Positions 23,480 to 34,135 of a stretch of DNA of 64,000 nucleotides are shown here, piece by piece. Every line of letters starts with the position of its first letter. Position 1 is the first letter of the stretch. The position numbers and the translations under genes were made by a program. Origin of the DNA: Stictocephala bisonia (taxonomy: Eukaryota > Arthropoda > Insecta > Hemiptera > Membracidae); assembly GCA_035578905.1 (NCBI GenBank), contig JAQJVL010000104.1, positions 1,984,001 to 2,048,000 on the forward strand, read 5' to 3'. The notes under the pieces are model-generated. The model ran no database searches, was not told the DNA's origin, and worked only from the letters and a program-made list of their open reading frames with translations.

Positions 23480-24005
23480 ATTTGCAATTTTTATTAAATA
23501 CCAACTTATTAATTGAAAATAGTGGACACAAACTCCTCTATATATTGGAGGTCGCCCTGTACTGCAAGTCAAAGTGCACTTTGACGTGCGGCAGGGATGT
23601 TCACTCTTATGAAACTAGAGGGAGGAATAATTACAGAACGCAGAGGCATAGAAGCGCAGCTTTCAAGCGTCTGCCATCACAAGTGGGTGTAAACATAATC
23701 AATTTGCTCCCTGAACAAATTAAAAATCAAAACCTGAATTTGTTCAAAAGACGTTTAAAATACCTTTTGGTGGAAAGTGCTTTTTATTCAGTTGGAGAAT
23801 TCTTTCAAAGCCGCTGGGACAATCAGTAAACACCCTATCATGCAATTCTGGTGTCAAGTGTGTGAATGTATGATGCATGTGCAAGATGTATGTATGAATG
23901 TGTCCGATTGTGTGTGAGTGTTTTAGGCTAAAAGAAATTTTGACTTTTGCAACACAATTGTTAATTGTATTCATGCAATAAAGAATTTATTTATTTATTT
24001 ATTTT
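23480..24005 (+). pseudogene. CR1/jockey-type LINE, extreme C-terminus and 3' end
   Basis: The frame ending at 23829 carries LYILEVALYCKSKC, then DVHSYETRGRNNYR, FKRLPSQVGVNIINLLPEQI and LNLFKRRLKYLLVESAFYS. This is the conserved tail of CR1/jockey ORF2 (H.Y.TR, P...G....N.LP..IK, FK..LK.LL...FYS). A 170-base 3' region ends in GCAATAAAGAATTTATTT and an ATTT microsatellite, typical of the family's 3' terminus. Everything upstream of the C-terminal domain is missing. The minus-strand frame at 23744-23974 is a shadow. Confidence 0.82.
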
Positions 24006-24255
24006 ATTTATCTATTGCTCGCTGTGTTGGGGTTTTAGTGTTATGCCGGTGGCAATATGCAGCCTGCTTATGAGCACACCAAGTAACACAATGTGATGAT
24101 CAGTTAAGTTTTCTATAAAAAAGATCCTATTTTCACTGTTTACATTACACTTTTTTCACTAAAACTTTAAATTTGATTTTGTAACAAACTCAAAATTGCT
24201 GGAACATTTCCGAAAATTAATGAATGATTAAAATAAGCTAAATGCCTTACATTTG
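24006..24255. other. AT-rich spacer
   Basis: Nothing recognised. Confidence 0.4.
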
Positions 24256-24750
24256 GCACACATACACGTGTTTACACACACTCGTAGCTGTACAAGTGAA
24301 TACATAGCTAGGATTTATTGTAGTAGACACGCATATACATGTTTACACACACTCGTAGCTGTACAAGTGAATACATAGCTAGGATTTATCGTAGATGACA
24401 CACATACACATGTTTACACACACTCGTAGCTGTACAAGTGAATACATAGCTAGGATTTATTGTAGTAGACACGCATATACATGTTTACACACACTCGTAG
24501 CTGTACAAGTGAATACATAGCTAGGATTTATCGTAGATGACACACATACACATGTTTACACACACTCGTAGCTGTACAAGTGAATACATAGCTAGGATTT
24601 ATCGTAGATGACAAACATACACATGTTTACACACACTCGTAGCTGTACAAGTGAATACATAGCTACGATTTATTGTAGTAGACACGCATATACATGTTTA
24701 CACACACTCGTAGCTGTACAAGTGAATACATAGCTAGGATTTATCGTAGT
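24256..24750. repeat. 71-bp tandem repeat, 7 copies with two alternating subtypes
   Basis: The unit contains GTTTACACACACTCGTAGCT, then GTACAAGTGAATACATAGCT. Two subtypes differ at the joint: A = GTAGTAGACACGCATATAC, B = GTAGATGACACACATACAC. The order is B A B A B B' A, a small higher-order (dimeric) pattern. Confidence 0.95.
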
Positions 24751-26244
24751 TGAATCTTTAAACAATTGTTTGTAAAAAATATCCCAATATTGATCTGGTG
24801 ACTGATCAATTTCGGTTGACGCTGTCCTAGACAGGCGTGGGTGGGTTGGTTAATCCGTGATCTAATTAAAATGGTGAGCCCTCAACATCTGAGGATTGTC
24901 ATAAGCAACACCATTTCAGGCTGCAGGAGTCTGAACAAGACTCAAGACTGAACAAGCTGGAAAATCAGTATATTGCTAAGTAATCACTTTTCCTATGGAA
25001 GTGTAGACAGTTGAACATGAACACACTTGGCTTCTTTGTTAGTCCTTGACATGTCCTCGACTGAACACGAATATAATATAAAACGTGAAAAAAATTCCTT
25101 GAATTGTAGTTAGCTTTTGGTGGAAACATTGGTCATAGAACTTTATTCATATTGAATAATGTAAGGCATGATACTCTCTCGAATGTGTCTGTGTTCTAAA
25201 ATATTTCTCGAACTAAAATCAGTGACCTAGTATAAGATACGCTGTAAAATGCCCCTCGATATGACAAAAGGATTTACACTTATTTATCACTGTTTCAACT
25301 TAAAACATTAAAAGTGATTTGATGGAAGAAGAGATATTGCTCCATAAATATTCAAAATATCACTGTTAAAAACTGTAACGGTACAGTGTACTTCACTGGA
25401 TGTGTTTCAGCCATTCACAACAGTTCAATCACTGTTACGCAAGTTTTTTATTGTTAAATACGAATTTAAATGAAATAAATTCTATTTTAACAATGACTAT
25501 AGATAGAATAAGACGAAAAGTTCATATGGGCAAAAGACAGACCAAGAGCACGGAAACAAAAAACAGTTTCAGTAACTGGTCTGCACGATCGCTGAGAGCT
25601 CGTTTGCCGGGCGAAAGCTAGGGGTGAGAGAGTGAAGGGTGGAATGAGAATTAGTACATAGTAAAAACGCCGATGGGAAGATAGGAAAAAGATAATACAA
25701 AAGTCCAGTCCCTGGACCTTGAAAAGGACACCTCTTGTTTTGAAATCTGTTGACAACTGATTGCCCTTAGTTCTGAATTGAACTTCGTCAAGTCTCTTAG
25801 CTGGGAGCACAGAATAAAAATAGAAGGGATACGTCTATCTACCGGCAGTGAAGCCAAATCCTTCATCAAATGGTGGGCCAGACGCGAAAAATTCTACCTG
25901 TAGTCATTGATTTTAATTCGTGGCTTCTTTTGTTATTTGTTGAATGCAGCAACTTGTACACTGTATTTTTAACCTTAAATCCCAGTTGCGGAAATTACTT
26001 GCACATGACATGACTCATAACACAAACAATGCCGAGGAAACAATAAGAATTTATTTGACATATACTGCCGATGTTGATTAGAAATTCCCAATTGCAAAGA
26101 ATTTATTGTGAATATTCTTATCGTAGAAACTTGTTGTAGGTTGTATTTCATTAAACACAATAGGAACGTGTTCAGAACTAAAAACCAACGCGAGTTACGT
26201 CACTAAATGTTGTAATTGGTTTTTATGCTTGTGATTCACTCTTA
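24751..26244. other. Intergenic DNA, no convincing gene
   Basis: A GC-richer part at about 25560-25870 gives overlapping frames on both strands, but none carries a recognisable motif. Confidence 0.4.
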
Positions 26245-26569
26245 TGAACAATATGATCACCATTTTGAATTATTATACGCTCTTTACTCATCTCAAAACA
26301 ATCTAAATGTTTTATTTAATAAAGGTTTAAAATGAGTTTGAGGGGGTATAATTGGCTCCAACAGAACATTGTTTTTATGGGAACATTTAAAATTTTGTTT
26401 AAAAAAATTAATGAAATTTATAAAAATCACAACTTTGATTAAGGTTTTTATGATTTAGGTCCTAGTATATTGGGATATTTTTCGAAATTTCCTGGAATTT
26501 GTTAAACTAAGTAATGTTCACAAATACATATATATATGCAAGTAACACGCCAACTTATAATTATATTCC

Positions 26570-26622
26570 TAACCTAACATAACAACCCATGGTGGTAGTA
26601 CTCACAACCTAACCTAACCTAA
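26570..26622. repeat. Telomere-like CCTAA stretches in left palindrome arm
   Basis: CCTAACCTAAC near 26570 and ACCTAACCTAACCTAA near 26607 mirror TTAGGTTAGGTTAGG at 31112 and GTTAGGTTAGG near 31158 in the opposite arm. Confidence 0.6.
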
Positions 26623-26843
26623 ATACCAGAATTGTAGATTGTTAAAAAAAAAAAAAAAAACTGTTGACTAATGTAACCAACTGAACATAATATTCTTGAA
26701 ATAATATAAGATTTCTGTTAAATTCCAGTGCATGACCTCCGGGACGCCTGCTGCGAAAATTTACTTAAATTCACCTTCTGTGGCCAGTAGTTGTTTTATC
26801 ATCCCCACCCAACTCCCACTCATTCACGTAAATTTTGGGTGGG

Positions 26844-28183
26844 GGTATTGACTCACCCACCCAGACACGTACAGTATTGACCTACCCGCCCGCCCATACA
26901 TGTTTAGTGGCATTGACCCACCCAAACACGTACAGTATTGACCTACCTGCCCGCCCATACACATTTAGTGGCATTGACCCACCCAGACACGTACACTATT
27001 GACCTACCCACCCGCCTATACACGTTTAGTGGCATTGACCCACCCAGACACGTACATTATTGACCTACCCACCCGCCTATACACGTTTAGTGGCATTGAC
27101 CCACCCAGACACGTACATTATTGACCTACCCACCCGCCTATACACGTTTAGTGGCATTGACCCACCCAGACACGTACAGTATTGACCTACCCGCCCGCCT
27201 ATACACGTTTAGTGGCATTGACCCACCCAGACACGTACACTATTGACCTACCCGCCCGCCTATACACGTTTAGTGGCATTGACCACCCAGACACGTACAC
27301 TATTGACCTACCCACCCGCCTATACACGTTTAGTGGCATTGACCCACCCAGACACGTACAGTATTGACCTACCCACCCGCCTATACACGTTTAGTGGCAT
27401 TGACCCACCCAGGCACGTACATTATTGACCTACCCACCCGCCTATACACGTTTAGTGGCATTGACCCACCCAGACACGTACAGTATTGACCTACCCGCCC
27501 GCCTATACAGGTTTAGTGGCATTGACCCGCCCAGACACGTACAGTATTGACATACCCGCCCGCCTATACACGTTTAGTGGCATTGACCCACCCAAACACG
27601 TACAGTATTGACCTACCCGCCCGCCTATACACGTTTAGTGGCATTGACCCACCCAAACACGTACAGTATTGACCTACCCGCCCGCCTATACACGTTTAGT
27701 AGCATTGACCCACCCAAACACGTACAGTATTGACCTACCCGCCCGCCTATACACGTTTCGTGGCATTGACCCACCCAAACACGTACAGTATTTACCTACC
27801 CGCCCGCCTATACACGTTTAGTGGCATTGACCCACCCAAACACGTACAGTATTGACCTACCCACCCACCTACACACGTTTAGTGGCATTGACCCACCCAG
27901 ACACGTACAGTATTGACCTACCCGCCCGCCTATACACGTTTAGTGACATTGACCCACCCAGACACGTACAGTATTGACCTACCCGCCCGCCTATACACGT
28001 TTAGTGGCATTGACCCACCCAAACACGTACAGTATTGACCTACCCACCCGCCTATACTCGTTTAGTGGCATTGGCCCACCCAGACACGTACAGTATTGAC
28101 CTACCCGCCCGCCTATACACGTTTAGTGGCATTGACCCACCCAAACACGTACAGTATTGACCTACTCACCCGCCTATACACGT
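26844..28183. repeat. 61-bp minisatellite, about 22 copies
   Basis: Each 61-bp unit is two related halves: CCCAGACACGTACAGTATTG with ACCTACCC, and CGCCTATACACGTTTAGTGG with CATTGACCC. One unit near 27280 lacks a single C. The array is C-rich on the plus strand and G-rich on the minus strand. Frames reported through it are repeat artefacts. Confidence 0.95.
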
Positions 28184-28387
28184 ACTGCGGTTTGTGGCCG
28201 CTAAAAGTGAATCTCCGCGGAATTGGTTTCCTACATCATCTACTGTCGGCGCAGAAATTATATGCACCCGAGTTTGAAGGTTGTGTACTAAGAAACTAAG
28301 AGGACTATGACAAATCCAATCAGACCATTGTTTTCCTTGTTTAATAATTCGTTATGATATATGAATTTTAAAATTGTACTATAAGTT

Positions 28388-28552
28388 TTAATTATTTATT
28401 TTCCACTACACTCGCCAGTTCACATAGGCTTGTAAGCATTTGTATGAATTTTATTCAACGAGTGAAGTACCGACCGTTGGCTCAGTGTGGATTCGAAACT
28501 TGGAACTTACCCCAGTCCTAAGCCTTAGCCACTGAGCCACCACGCCGGCAAT
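28388..28552 (-). mobile_element. tRNA-derived SINE (family A), complete copy
   Basis: Read on the minus strand the head is GCCGGCGTGGTGGCTCAGTG (A-box region), then GTTTCGAATCC (B-box). The body follows: CGGTCGGTACTTCACTCG, TTGAATAAAATTCA, and GTGAACTGGCGAGTG before an A-rich end. The same body with a somewhat different head occurs at 36344-36503. The tRNA-like head is the RNA polymerase III promoter of such elements. Confidence 0.8.
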
Positions 28553-28640
28553 TGTTATTAATTTCCTGAAGCTTTGTTTTCATTACTTCTAGAGGCTTTC
28601 AAATTAATTACTTGGTCTTGTTGTAATCCTTATGACATGT

Positions 28641-28807
28641 ATAATTACGATACATAATTTGCATAGGCTTACGTGTAAGTAGATTCAGTGATTTTAGGTT
28701 AATTTAAATCAATTTAAATTTATTAATTTAACGTTGTTTTAAGTTTAATTAAATCGATTTAAAATCAAGTCATTTACTAACACATATAAAAAATTGTACC
28801 ATGTAAT
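28641..28807. other. AT-rich centre of the palindrome
   Basis: The spacer at the dyad axis has overlapping AATTTAAAT/ATTTAAATT-type motifs and no frame. Confidence 0.5.
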
Positions 28808-28888
28808 TAGGATTACAACAAGACCAAGTAATTAATTGTACGACCTCTAGAAGCCAAGGAAACAATGTTTTAGGGAATTGATAAAAAA

Positions 28889-29070
28889 ATTTTTCTCGAA
28901 AAGTTAAAATTTTAATATTTATGTAAATTATAGAAAACATTATTATCAATCAGGTATTTAAATATAAATGTAATACAACCACGGGTTTTTTTTTAATATG
29001 GGTATAAATTTGATGTAGACTGAAAACATGTTTAAATTCAGGTACTTTTTGTCCCAACTGGGATAACAAT
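28889..29070. other. Segment in right arm absent from left arm
   Basis: About 180 bp between the inner arm and the SINE head has no counterpart at 28550-28557 in the left arm. Nothing is recognised in it. Confidence 0.4.
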
Positions 29071-29145
29071 TGCCGGCGTGGTGGCTCAGTAGTTATATGG
29101 AATGTGGAGAGCAGGGTCCAATGTTCGAATCCCCATTGACGAATT
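29071..29145 (+). mobile_element. SINE family A head, split from its body
   Basis: GCCGGCGTGGTGGCTCAGTA and GTTCGAATCCCCATTG match the head at 28489-28552. The sequence then runs into a minisatellite. The matching body is found 1 kb further on at 30165-30245. Confidence 0.75.
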
Positions 29146-29158
29146 TGTCATTAATAAT

Positions 29159-29652
29159 TAATACACTGTACCTGTATGGAAGGGTGGATGGGTTAATACA
29201 CTGTACGTGTATGGGTGGGCGGGTGAGTTATTACACAATACATGTATGAGTGGATGGATGGGTTAATACACTGTACTTGTATGGAAGGGTGGATGGGTTA
29301 ATACACTGTACGTGTATGGGTGGGTGGGTTATTACACAGTACATGTATGAGTGGATGGGTGGGTTAATACACTGTATGTGTATGGGTGGGCGGGTGGGTT
29401 AATACACAGTACATGTATGAGTGGATGGGTTGGTTAATACACTGTATGTGTATGGGTGGGCGGGTGGGTTATTACACAGTACATGTATGAGTGGATGGGT
29501 GGGTTAATACACTGTACGTGTATGGGTGGGCGGATTGGTTAATATACAGTACGTGTGTGGGTGGGCGGATGGGTTAATACACTGTACGTGTATGGGTGGG
29601 GGTGGGTGGGTTAATACACTGTACGTGTATGGGTGGGTGGGTGGGTGGGTAC
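29159..29652. repeat. G-rich minisatellite (TTAATACACTGTACGTGTAT units)
   Basis: Units of about 35 bp are arranged largely as dimers: one half TACACTGTACGTGTATGGG with GGGCGGGTGGG, the other TACACAGTACATGTATGAG with TGGATGGG. At 29631-29650 it ends in (GGGT)n, a strong quadruplex-type motif. Confidence 0.93.
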
Positions 29653-29878
29653 GTGTAAGTTGGATGTCAGCCTGGCTTCTAAAGAAGTGCTACAGGAAAA
29701 TAATCTCGGGAAAACCGAGATTAAATTGGGCTAACAGAATACATAAAGTATGTTTTACTACACATTTGTGTTATACGATATTGTAGGTAAACATCGCTTT
29801 ATCTTTTTAAACAAGTTTAGTATTATAAGTTTAAATTTTAAACAAATAACGCCACTGTACGTGATATACGCCACTGAT
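29653..29878. other. Spacer between two minisatellite arrays
   Basis: Non-repetitive 226 bp containing the small hairpin TCTCGGGAAAACCGAGA near 29703. No gene. Confidence 0.4.
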
Positions 29879-30163
29879 TCGTATATACTACTGTAAGAGT
29901 CTGGGCGGGAGGTTGGGTCAATACTACTGTACGAGTCTGGGCGGGAGGTTGGGTCAATACTACTGTAAGAGTCTGGGCAGGAGGGTCGGTCAATACTACT
30001 GTAAGAGTCTGGGTGGGTGGGTGGGTCTATACAACTGTACAAGTCTGGGTGGGTCAATAATATTTTACGAGTCTGGGTGGGCGGGTGGGTCCAATACAAC
30101 TGTACGATTCTGGGTGGGCGGTTGGGTCACTACAACTGTACGAGTCTGGGTGGGTGGCTGGGT
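29879..30163. repeat. G-rich minisatellite (ACTACTGTACGAGTCTGGG units)
   Basis: About eight units of 30-37 bp, built as TACTACTGTACGAGTCTGGG plus a G-rich GGGAGGTTGGGTCAA or GGTGGGTGGGTC part. It is a sequence variant of the same family as the neighbouring arrays. Confidence 0.9.
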
Positions 30164-30164
30164 G

Positions 30165-30245
30165 AGCCAACGGTCGGTACTTGTTGAATAAAATTCACGC
30201 ACATGCTTGCAAACCCATGTGAACTGGCGAGTGAAGTGAAAAATA
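30165..30245 (+). mobile_element. SINE family A body, separated from its head
   Basis: AGCCAACGGTCGGTACTTG, TTGAATAAAATTCACGCACA and CATGTGAACTGGCGAGTGAA match the body of the intact copy at 28388-28480. The head is at 29071-29145, so about 1.02 kb separates the two parts just after the B-box. Confidence 0.75.
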
Positions 30246-30456
30246 AATTATATAAACTTATAGTAAAATTTTATAATTCATATATCATAACGAATTATTA
30301 AACGAGGAAAACAATGGTCTGATTGGATTTGTCATAGTCCTATTAGTTTCTTAGTACACAACCTTCAAACTCGGGTGCATATAATTTCTGCGCCGACAGT
30401 AGATGATGTAGGAAACCAATTCCGCGGAGAATCACTTTTAGCGGCCACAAACCGCA

Positions 30457-30726
30457 GTACGTGTATGGGTGGGTCAATGCCACTAAACCTGTATAGGCGG
30501 GCGGGTAGGTCAATACTGTACGTGTTTGGGTGGGTCAATGCCACTAAACGTGTATGGGCGGGCGGGTAGGTCAATACTGTACGTGTCTGGGTGGTCAATG
30601 CCACTAAACGTGTATAGGCGGGCGGGTAGGTCAATACTGTACGTGTCTGGGTGGTCAATGTCACTAAACGTGTATAGGCGGGCGGGTAGGTCAATACTGT
30701 ACGTGTCTGGGTGGCTAAGTCAATAC
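30457..30726. repeat. 61-bp minisatellite, right-arm counterpart
   Basis: About 4.5 units with CACTAAACGTGTATAGGCGG and GTACGTGTCTGGGTGG, the reverse complement of the array at 26844-28183. Some units lack one G (GGGTGGTCAATG), as does a left-arm unit. Confidence 0.93.
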
Positions 30727-31111
30727 CTCAACCCAAAATTTACGTGAATGAGTGGTTGGGTGGGGATGATAAAACAACTACTGGCCACAGAGGGTGAATT
30801 TAAGTACATTTTCGCAGCAGTCGTCCCGGAGGTCATGGACTTTAATTTAACAGAAATCTTATATTGTTACAAGAATATATGTTCAGTTGGTTACATTAGT
30901 CAACAGTTTTTTTTTCAAAACAATGATATTTCCACAAAACTAATTACTATAATTCGCATTCAGTCTTTTTCGCATACGGGTCTTTTTCAAAATGTCTCCG
31001 CATATGGTAAATATTGTCTACCAAGTCTAGAACTAAGCTATTCTTACAAGCAATGTACTTTTGATATTGGTTACGTGGTCGCTTTAATTATCGATCGGCA
31101 TCTGCTGGTAT

Positions 31112-31170
31112 TTAGGTTAGGTTAGGTTGTGAGTACTACCACCATGGGTTGTTATGTTAGGTTAGGAATA
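31112..31170. repeat. Telomere-like TTAGG stretches in right palindrome arm
   Basis: TTTAGGTTAGGTTAGG at about 31111 and GTTAGGTTAGG near 31158 are the complement of the left-arm stretches. Confidence 0.6.
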
Positions 31171-31490
31171 TAATTATAAGTTGGCGTGTTACTTGCATAT
31201 ATATGTATTTGGGAACATTCCATTTAGCTTCACGATTAATAATTGGTAAACAAATTCGAGGAAATTTCGAAAAATATCCCAATATACTAGGACTTAAATC
31301 ATAAAAACCTTAATCAAAGTTGTGATTTTTATAAATTTCATTACTTTTTACTTTATTTAAACAAAATTTTAAATGTTCCCATAAAAAACAATGTTCTGTA
31401 GGAGCCAATTATACCCCGTCAAACTCATTTTAAACCTTTTTTTAAATAAATCATTTAGATTGTTTTGATATGAGTAAAGAGTGCACAATA

Positions 31491-32344
31491 ATTCGAAAGG
31501 ATGATTATTTTGAGTTTTCAATAATACAACTTGGTAATTCCACAATAACTATAACTGAACACGTTTCTTTTTACATCAAACGGAATCTTACTCTGATATT
31601 TTTAAGACTAATTACTTCAGGTTTACGATTGTCAATTTATTACTTCCTAATAAAAGATATTTCACTCTCCATGTTATATTCTTTTAATTTCTTGTTGTAT
31701 TGTTCTTGTCCTTCACATTTCGCACTCGTTTTATTATTGACATTGTGCACAAATCATACGCTTAAACGATTCTTGCACTTTAGATCTTAAAAAGAACAAC
31801 ATATCGAAATACTGAACAAACGCTAAAACACAGTATGCAAGTTGCACGTATACAAATCGAAACGTAGAAACAGCTGATCAGAGCCAGCTGTTAGCAGGCC
31901 TGTTGTCTGTTGGATTTTTTTAGAACTACGTCTGGTGTTTGGCACTTGTCCCGTTATGTCCGCTGATTAAAAACAAAGGATATTGGCATGAAATAAAAGT
32001 GAGAAATTTAGTATTTTTGTGCATTTTGGCACTTTTTTACGCCTATGTTTTGCCGTGTAAAAAACTTTCGTTTCGTCGCGCGGAAAATGTAAATACAAAG
32101 ATGCGCTTTGTATAGGCATATAAGCTATTTACTTTCTTATTTATGTCATCATAAACCCATGATTTCACTTTTAGAATATAATGATAATGAAAATGAAGTA
32201 ATTATTTTGGAAATACAAGATTGTAATGAAAATGTTACTAACCAAATAATAGAAACCAATGTAAACGATAATAATGAAAATGTTTAAATATTAATTACTT
32301 CAATATAAACAATACTTAAACTCAAACAATAAATACTATTTACA
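31491..32344. other. Intergenic DNA
   Basis: A short hairpin (CAGCTGATCAGAGCCAGCTG) at 31872. The frame at 31470-31790 shows no motif. No gene is called. Confidence 0.4.
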
Positions 32345-33240
32345 CTCAATCTGCAGGCTACACTATTCTAGATGCAATCGCGTGTCTGCTTGAGAGGGTG
32401 GTTGAGGGATTAGAAAATCACAGACACGCTTTAAGCGTCTTTTTAGATCTATCTAAGGCATTTGACTGTATTGACCACAACATTCTGTTGAACAAACTAG
32501 ATCTTACGGTGTACGAGGAGTGCCACTTTCGTGGCTCAACTCGTATTTACATGGAAGGTCGCAGATAGTCCAAGTGTCCAGCCATTTATCAAAAATCAAT
32601 CAACTTAAATTTGGTGTCCCCCAGGGATCGATACTCAGTCCCTTACTTTTTTTTATCTACGTAAATTATATATCATCATCTCTACGGTACGGAAGACTTG
32701 TCCAATACGCTGATGATACGACCATTGGTTTTAGTGAAAAATCTAAATCTGACTTGGAAATTCATACATTTACGGAATTAAACGGACTAACGCAACATTT
32801 GACAAACATTAATTTAAGAACAAATACAACAAAAACAAATTTCATTCAAATCTGTCTACGCCTATCACATTCGGAGTATAGTACCAGAGTGATGGTAGAC
32901 GAAACAGAGGTCGAAGAAGTCCAAGCGACCAAGTTTCTTGGTGTGTACTTGGACCGCTGTTTAACACGGAATAATCATATTGATAGCGTTTGCTCCAGAG
33001 TGACCTCTGGAATTTATGCTATGAAAACACTATCTAAGTTCTGCTCAATTCAAGTAATGCTGACAGCGTATTATGGACTCATCTATCCTCACCTATCCTA
33101 TGGAGTGGTGCTCTGGGGCAGTTTTACAAACATAGAATTTACAAGATTGTTCAGGTTACAAAAAAGGTAATAAGAATAATCTGTTTTTTCGTTTTAATAC
33201 AAAACTGAAAATATATACCGCAAACAGATTTTCTATCAAC
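32345..33240 (+). pseudogene. Jockey-type LINE reverse transcriptase, broken copy
   Basis: A first frame gives [20 protein letters not shown] and then [20 protein letters not shown], the reverse transcriptase region with the first catalytic aspartate. A frameshift at about 32505 moves to the frame 32520-33170: [36 protein letters not shown], and LVQYADDTTI with the catalytic aspartate pair. The thumb follows (ATKFLGVYLDRCLTRNNHID) and then LTAYYGLIYPHLSYGVVLWG. The frame breaks again at 33170, with IRII readable just beyond. The N-terminal endonuclease and the C-terminal end are missing. It differs from the 10.98/21.3-kb family, so at least two LINE lineages are present. Confidence 0.88.
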
Positions 33241-33699
33241 TTATTACTCAGTTTAAATGCAACTTTGATACATTATTGACGGTTCAACCTGTTTAGCCTT
33301 GATTTAATAGAAAGAACTATGAAAAGTAGTTACTTAGGAATACGTCAGACGCCAACCCATCCACGATTTTACGTCTTATATAATACACATTTTCCATGAC
33401 TTAGAAGCGTGTCAATGAATCGGACTATGACAGCATATTTCAATATAGCTTATATTTGTAATATCAATGTCAGAAAGCTTTTTCATTTCTAAAGAAATTT
33501 GAAGTGTAAAACTTGCTAATAAAACCGGGAATCGAACCCGGATCTTAAGGAAATAACATGTATGCTTATTTTAATAAACATATGAATCACATACGATTTG
33601 AATTGCTCTCAAGTTAAACATAATCTCATCATATTATAGTACGACTTAATTAGTATTATTATAGTACGACTTAATGTTATATTTATTAAGACACCCTAG
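33241..33699. other. Intergenic DNA with a tRNA-like T arm
   Basis: Apart from the T-arm-like element at 33525-33552, nothing is recognised. Confidence 0.4.
33525..33552 (-). other. tRNA T-arm-like remnant
   Basis: On the minus strand CCGGG-TTCGATT-CCCGG forms a perfect T stem-loop with a consensus B-box. No D or anticodon arm can be found upstream, so this is a SINE or tRNA pseudogene remnant and not a functional tRNA. Confidence 0.45.
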
Positions 33700-33835
33700 T
33701 TTTTGAACCCTTGTCACACTGGACCCGCGAGAGTACGACAGTGGAGCGTCTGACCGTGAGGCGCTCCACTGTCCTGACCTCACAGTCAGGCGCTCCACTG
33801 TAGTAGCTTTGACAGGCGCTCCACTGTCGCTCACC
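33700..33835. repeat. GGCGCTCCACTGT motif, three direct copies and one inverted
   Basis: GACAGTGGAGCG near 33730 is the inverse of GGCGCTCCACTGTC near 33761; two further direct copies follow at about 33788 and 33812. The first pair forms a 12-bp stem. It may be the 5' part of the adjacent SINE-C copy or a separate micro-array. Confidence 0.75.
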
Positions 33836-33944
33836 TGTAGCCAACCAGCTAACCACCACCCTCGCCGCTACCTGCAGAGAGAATTTGCTGAGTTCATGCT
33901 TGGGATTAACTGACCCTTTTCACAACAGTTTTTTTTGCTAATTA

Positions 33945-34135
33945 GAGTTGCCGGGTTCGTGTCTGCCCTCCTTAGTTACCCTGGCTATTAGGCTATTAAT
34001 AAATAACCCTTTCTGAGGAATAGTCGACCTTAGTTAGTAACAATGACTACACTCGTTCATCTACACTCATAATATTCATTCGCCCCTCATGTTCGCCCAT
34101 ATCTTGACGATCGGCGTCAAGAAGTTTTAATAATG
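33945..34135 (+). mobile_element. SINE family C, plus copy
   Basis: GCCGGGTTCGTGTCTGCC (B-box-like), then GGCTATTAATAAATAACC, GAGGAATAGTCGACCTTAG, AACAATGACTACACTCGTTC, ATCTACACTCAT and TTGACGATCGGCGTC. The body matches the minus-strand copy at 38337-38632 in order and spacing. Confidence 0.65.

Larger units (their letters stand above)
26245..31490. repeat. Large imperfect palindrome (inverted duplication)
   Basis: The left arm (26245-28640) and right arm (28808-31490) are reverse complements in segments. Matching landmarks: CAATCTAAATG at 26299 and CATTTAGATTG at 31451; GGAGCCAATTATACC at 31401 and its complement near 26345; ATGGTGGTAGTACTCACAAC (26589) and GTTGTGAGTACTACCACCAT (31125); the block around the CCGCGG site (28214, 30422); a SINE; and an inner arm at 28557-28640 against 28808-28888. 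Identity looks like 80-90% by eye. The arms differ by insertions: about 185 bp at 30915-31100, about 1 kb at 29146-30164, and a 1.3-kb minisatellite on the left versus 0.27 kb on the right. The axis is near 28725. Confidence 0.9.

Noticed and set aside
24256..24750. CRISPR array
   Set aside because: Repeats are contiguous without unique spacers and the genome is clearly eukaryotic.
25487..25869. Overlapping frames on both strands near 25.6 kb
   Set aside because: No motif and no splice or promoter context; treated as chance.
27182..30747. Frames of 61-113 codons in the palindrome
   Set aside because: Minisatellite translations; the frame at 30748-31125 runs through non-conserved arm sequence without motifs.
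31470..31790. 106-codon frame
   Set aside because: Begins at the edge of the palindrome arm and has no recognisable features.
32159..32287. 42-codon, Asn/Glu-rich small frame before the 32-kb LINE
   Set aside because: Low complexity and without a promoter or relatives; could be a remnant of a gene but cannot be supported.
33525..33552. Functional tRNA gene
   Set aside because: Only the T arm is present; no D or anticodon arm upstream.
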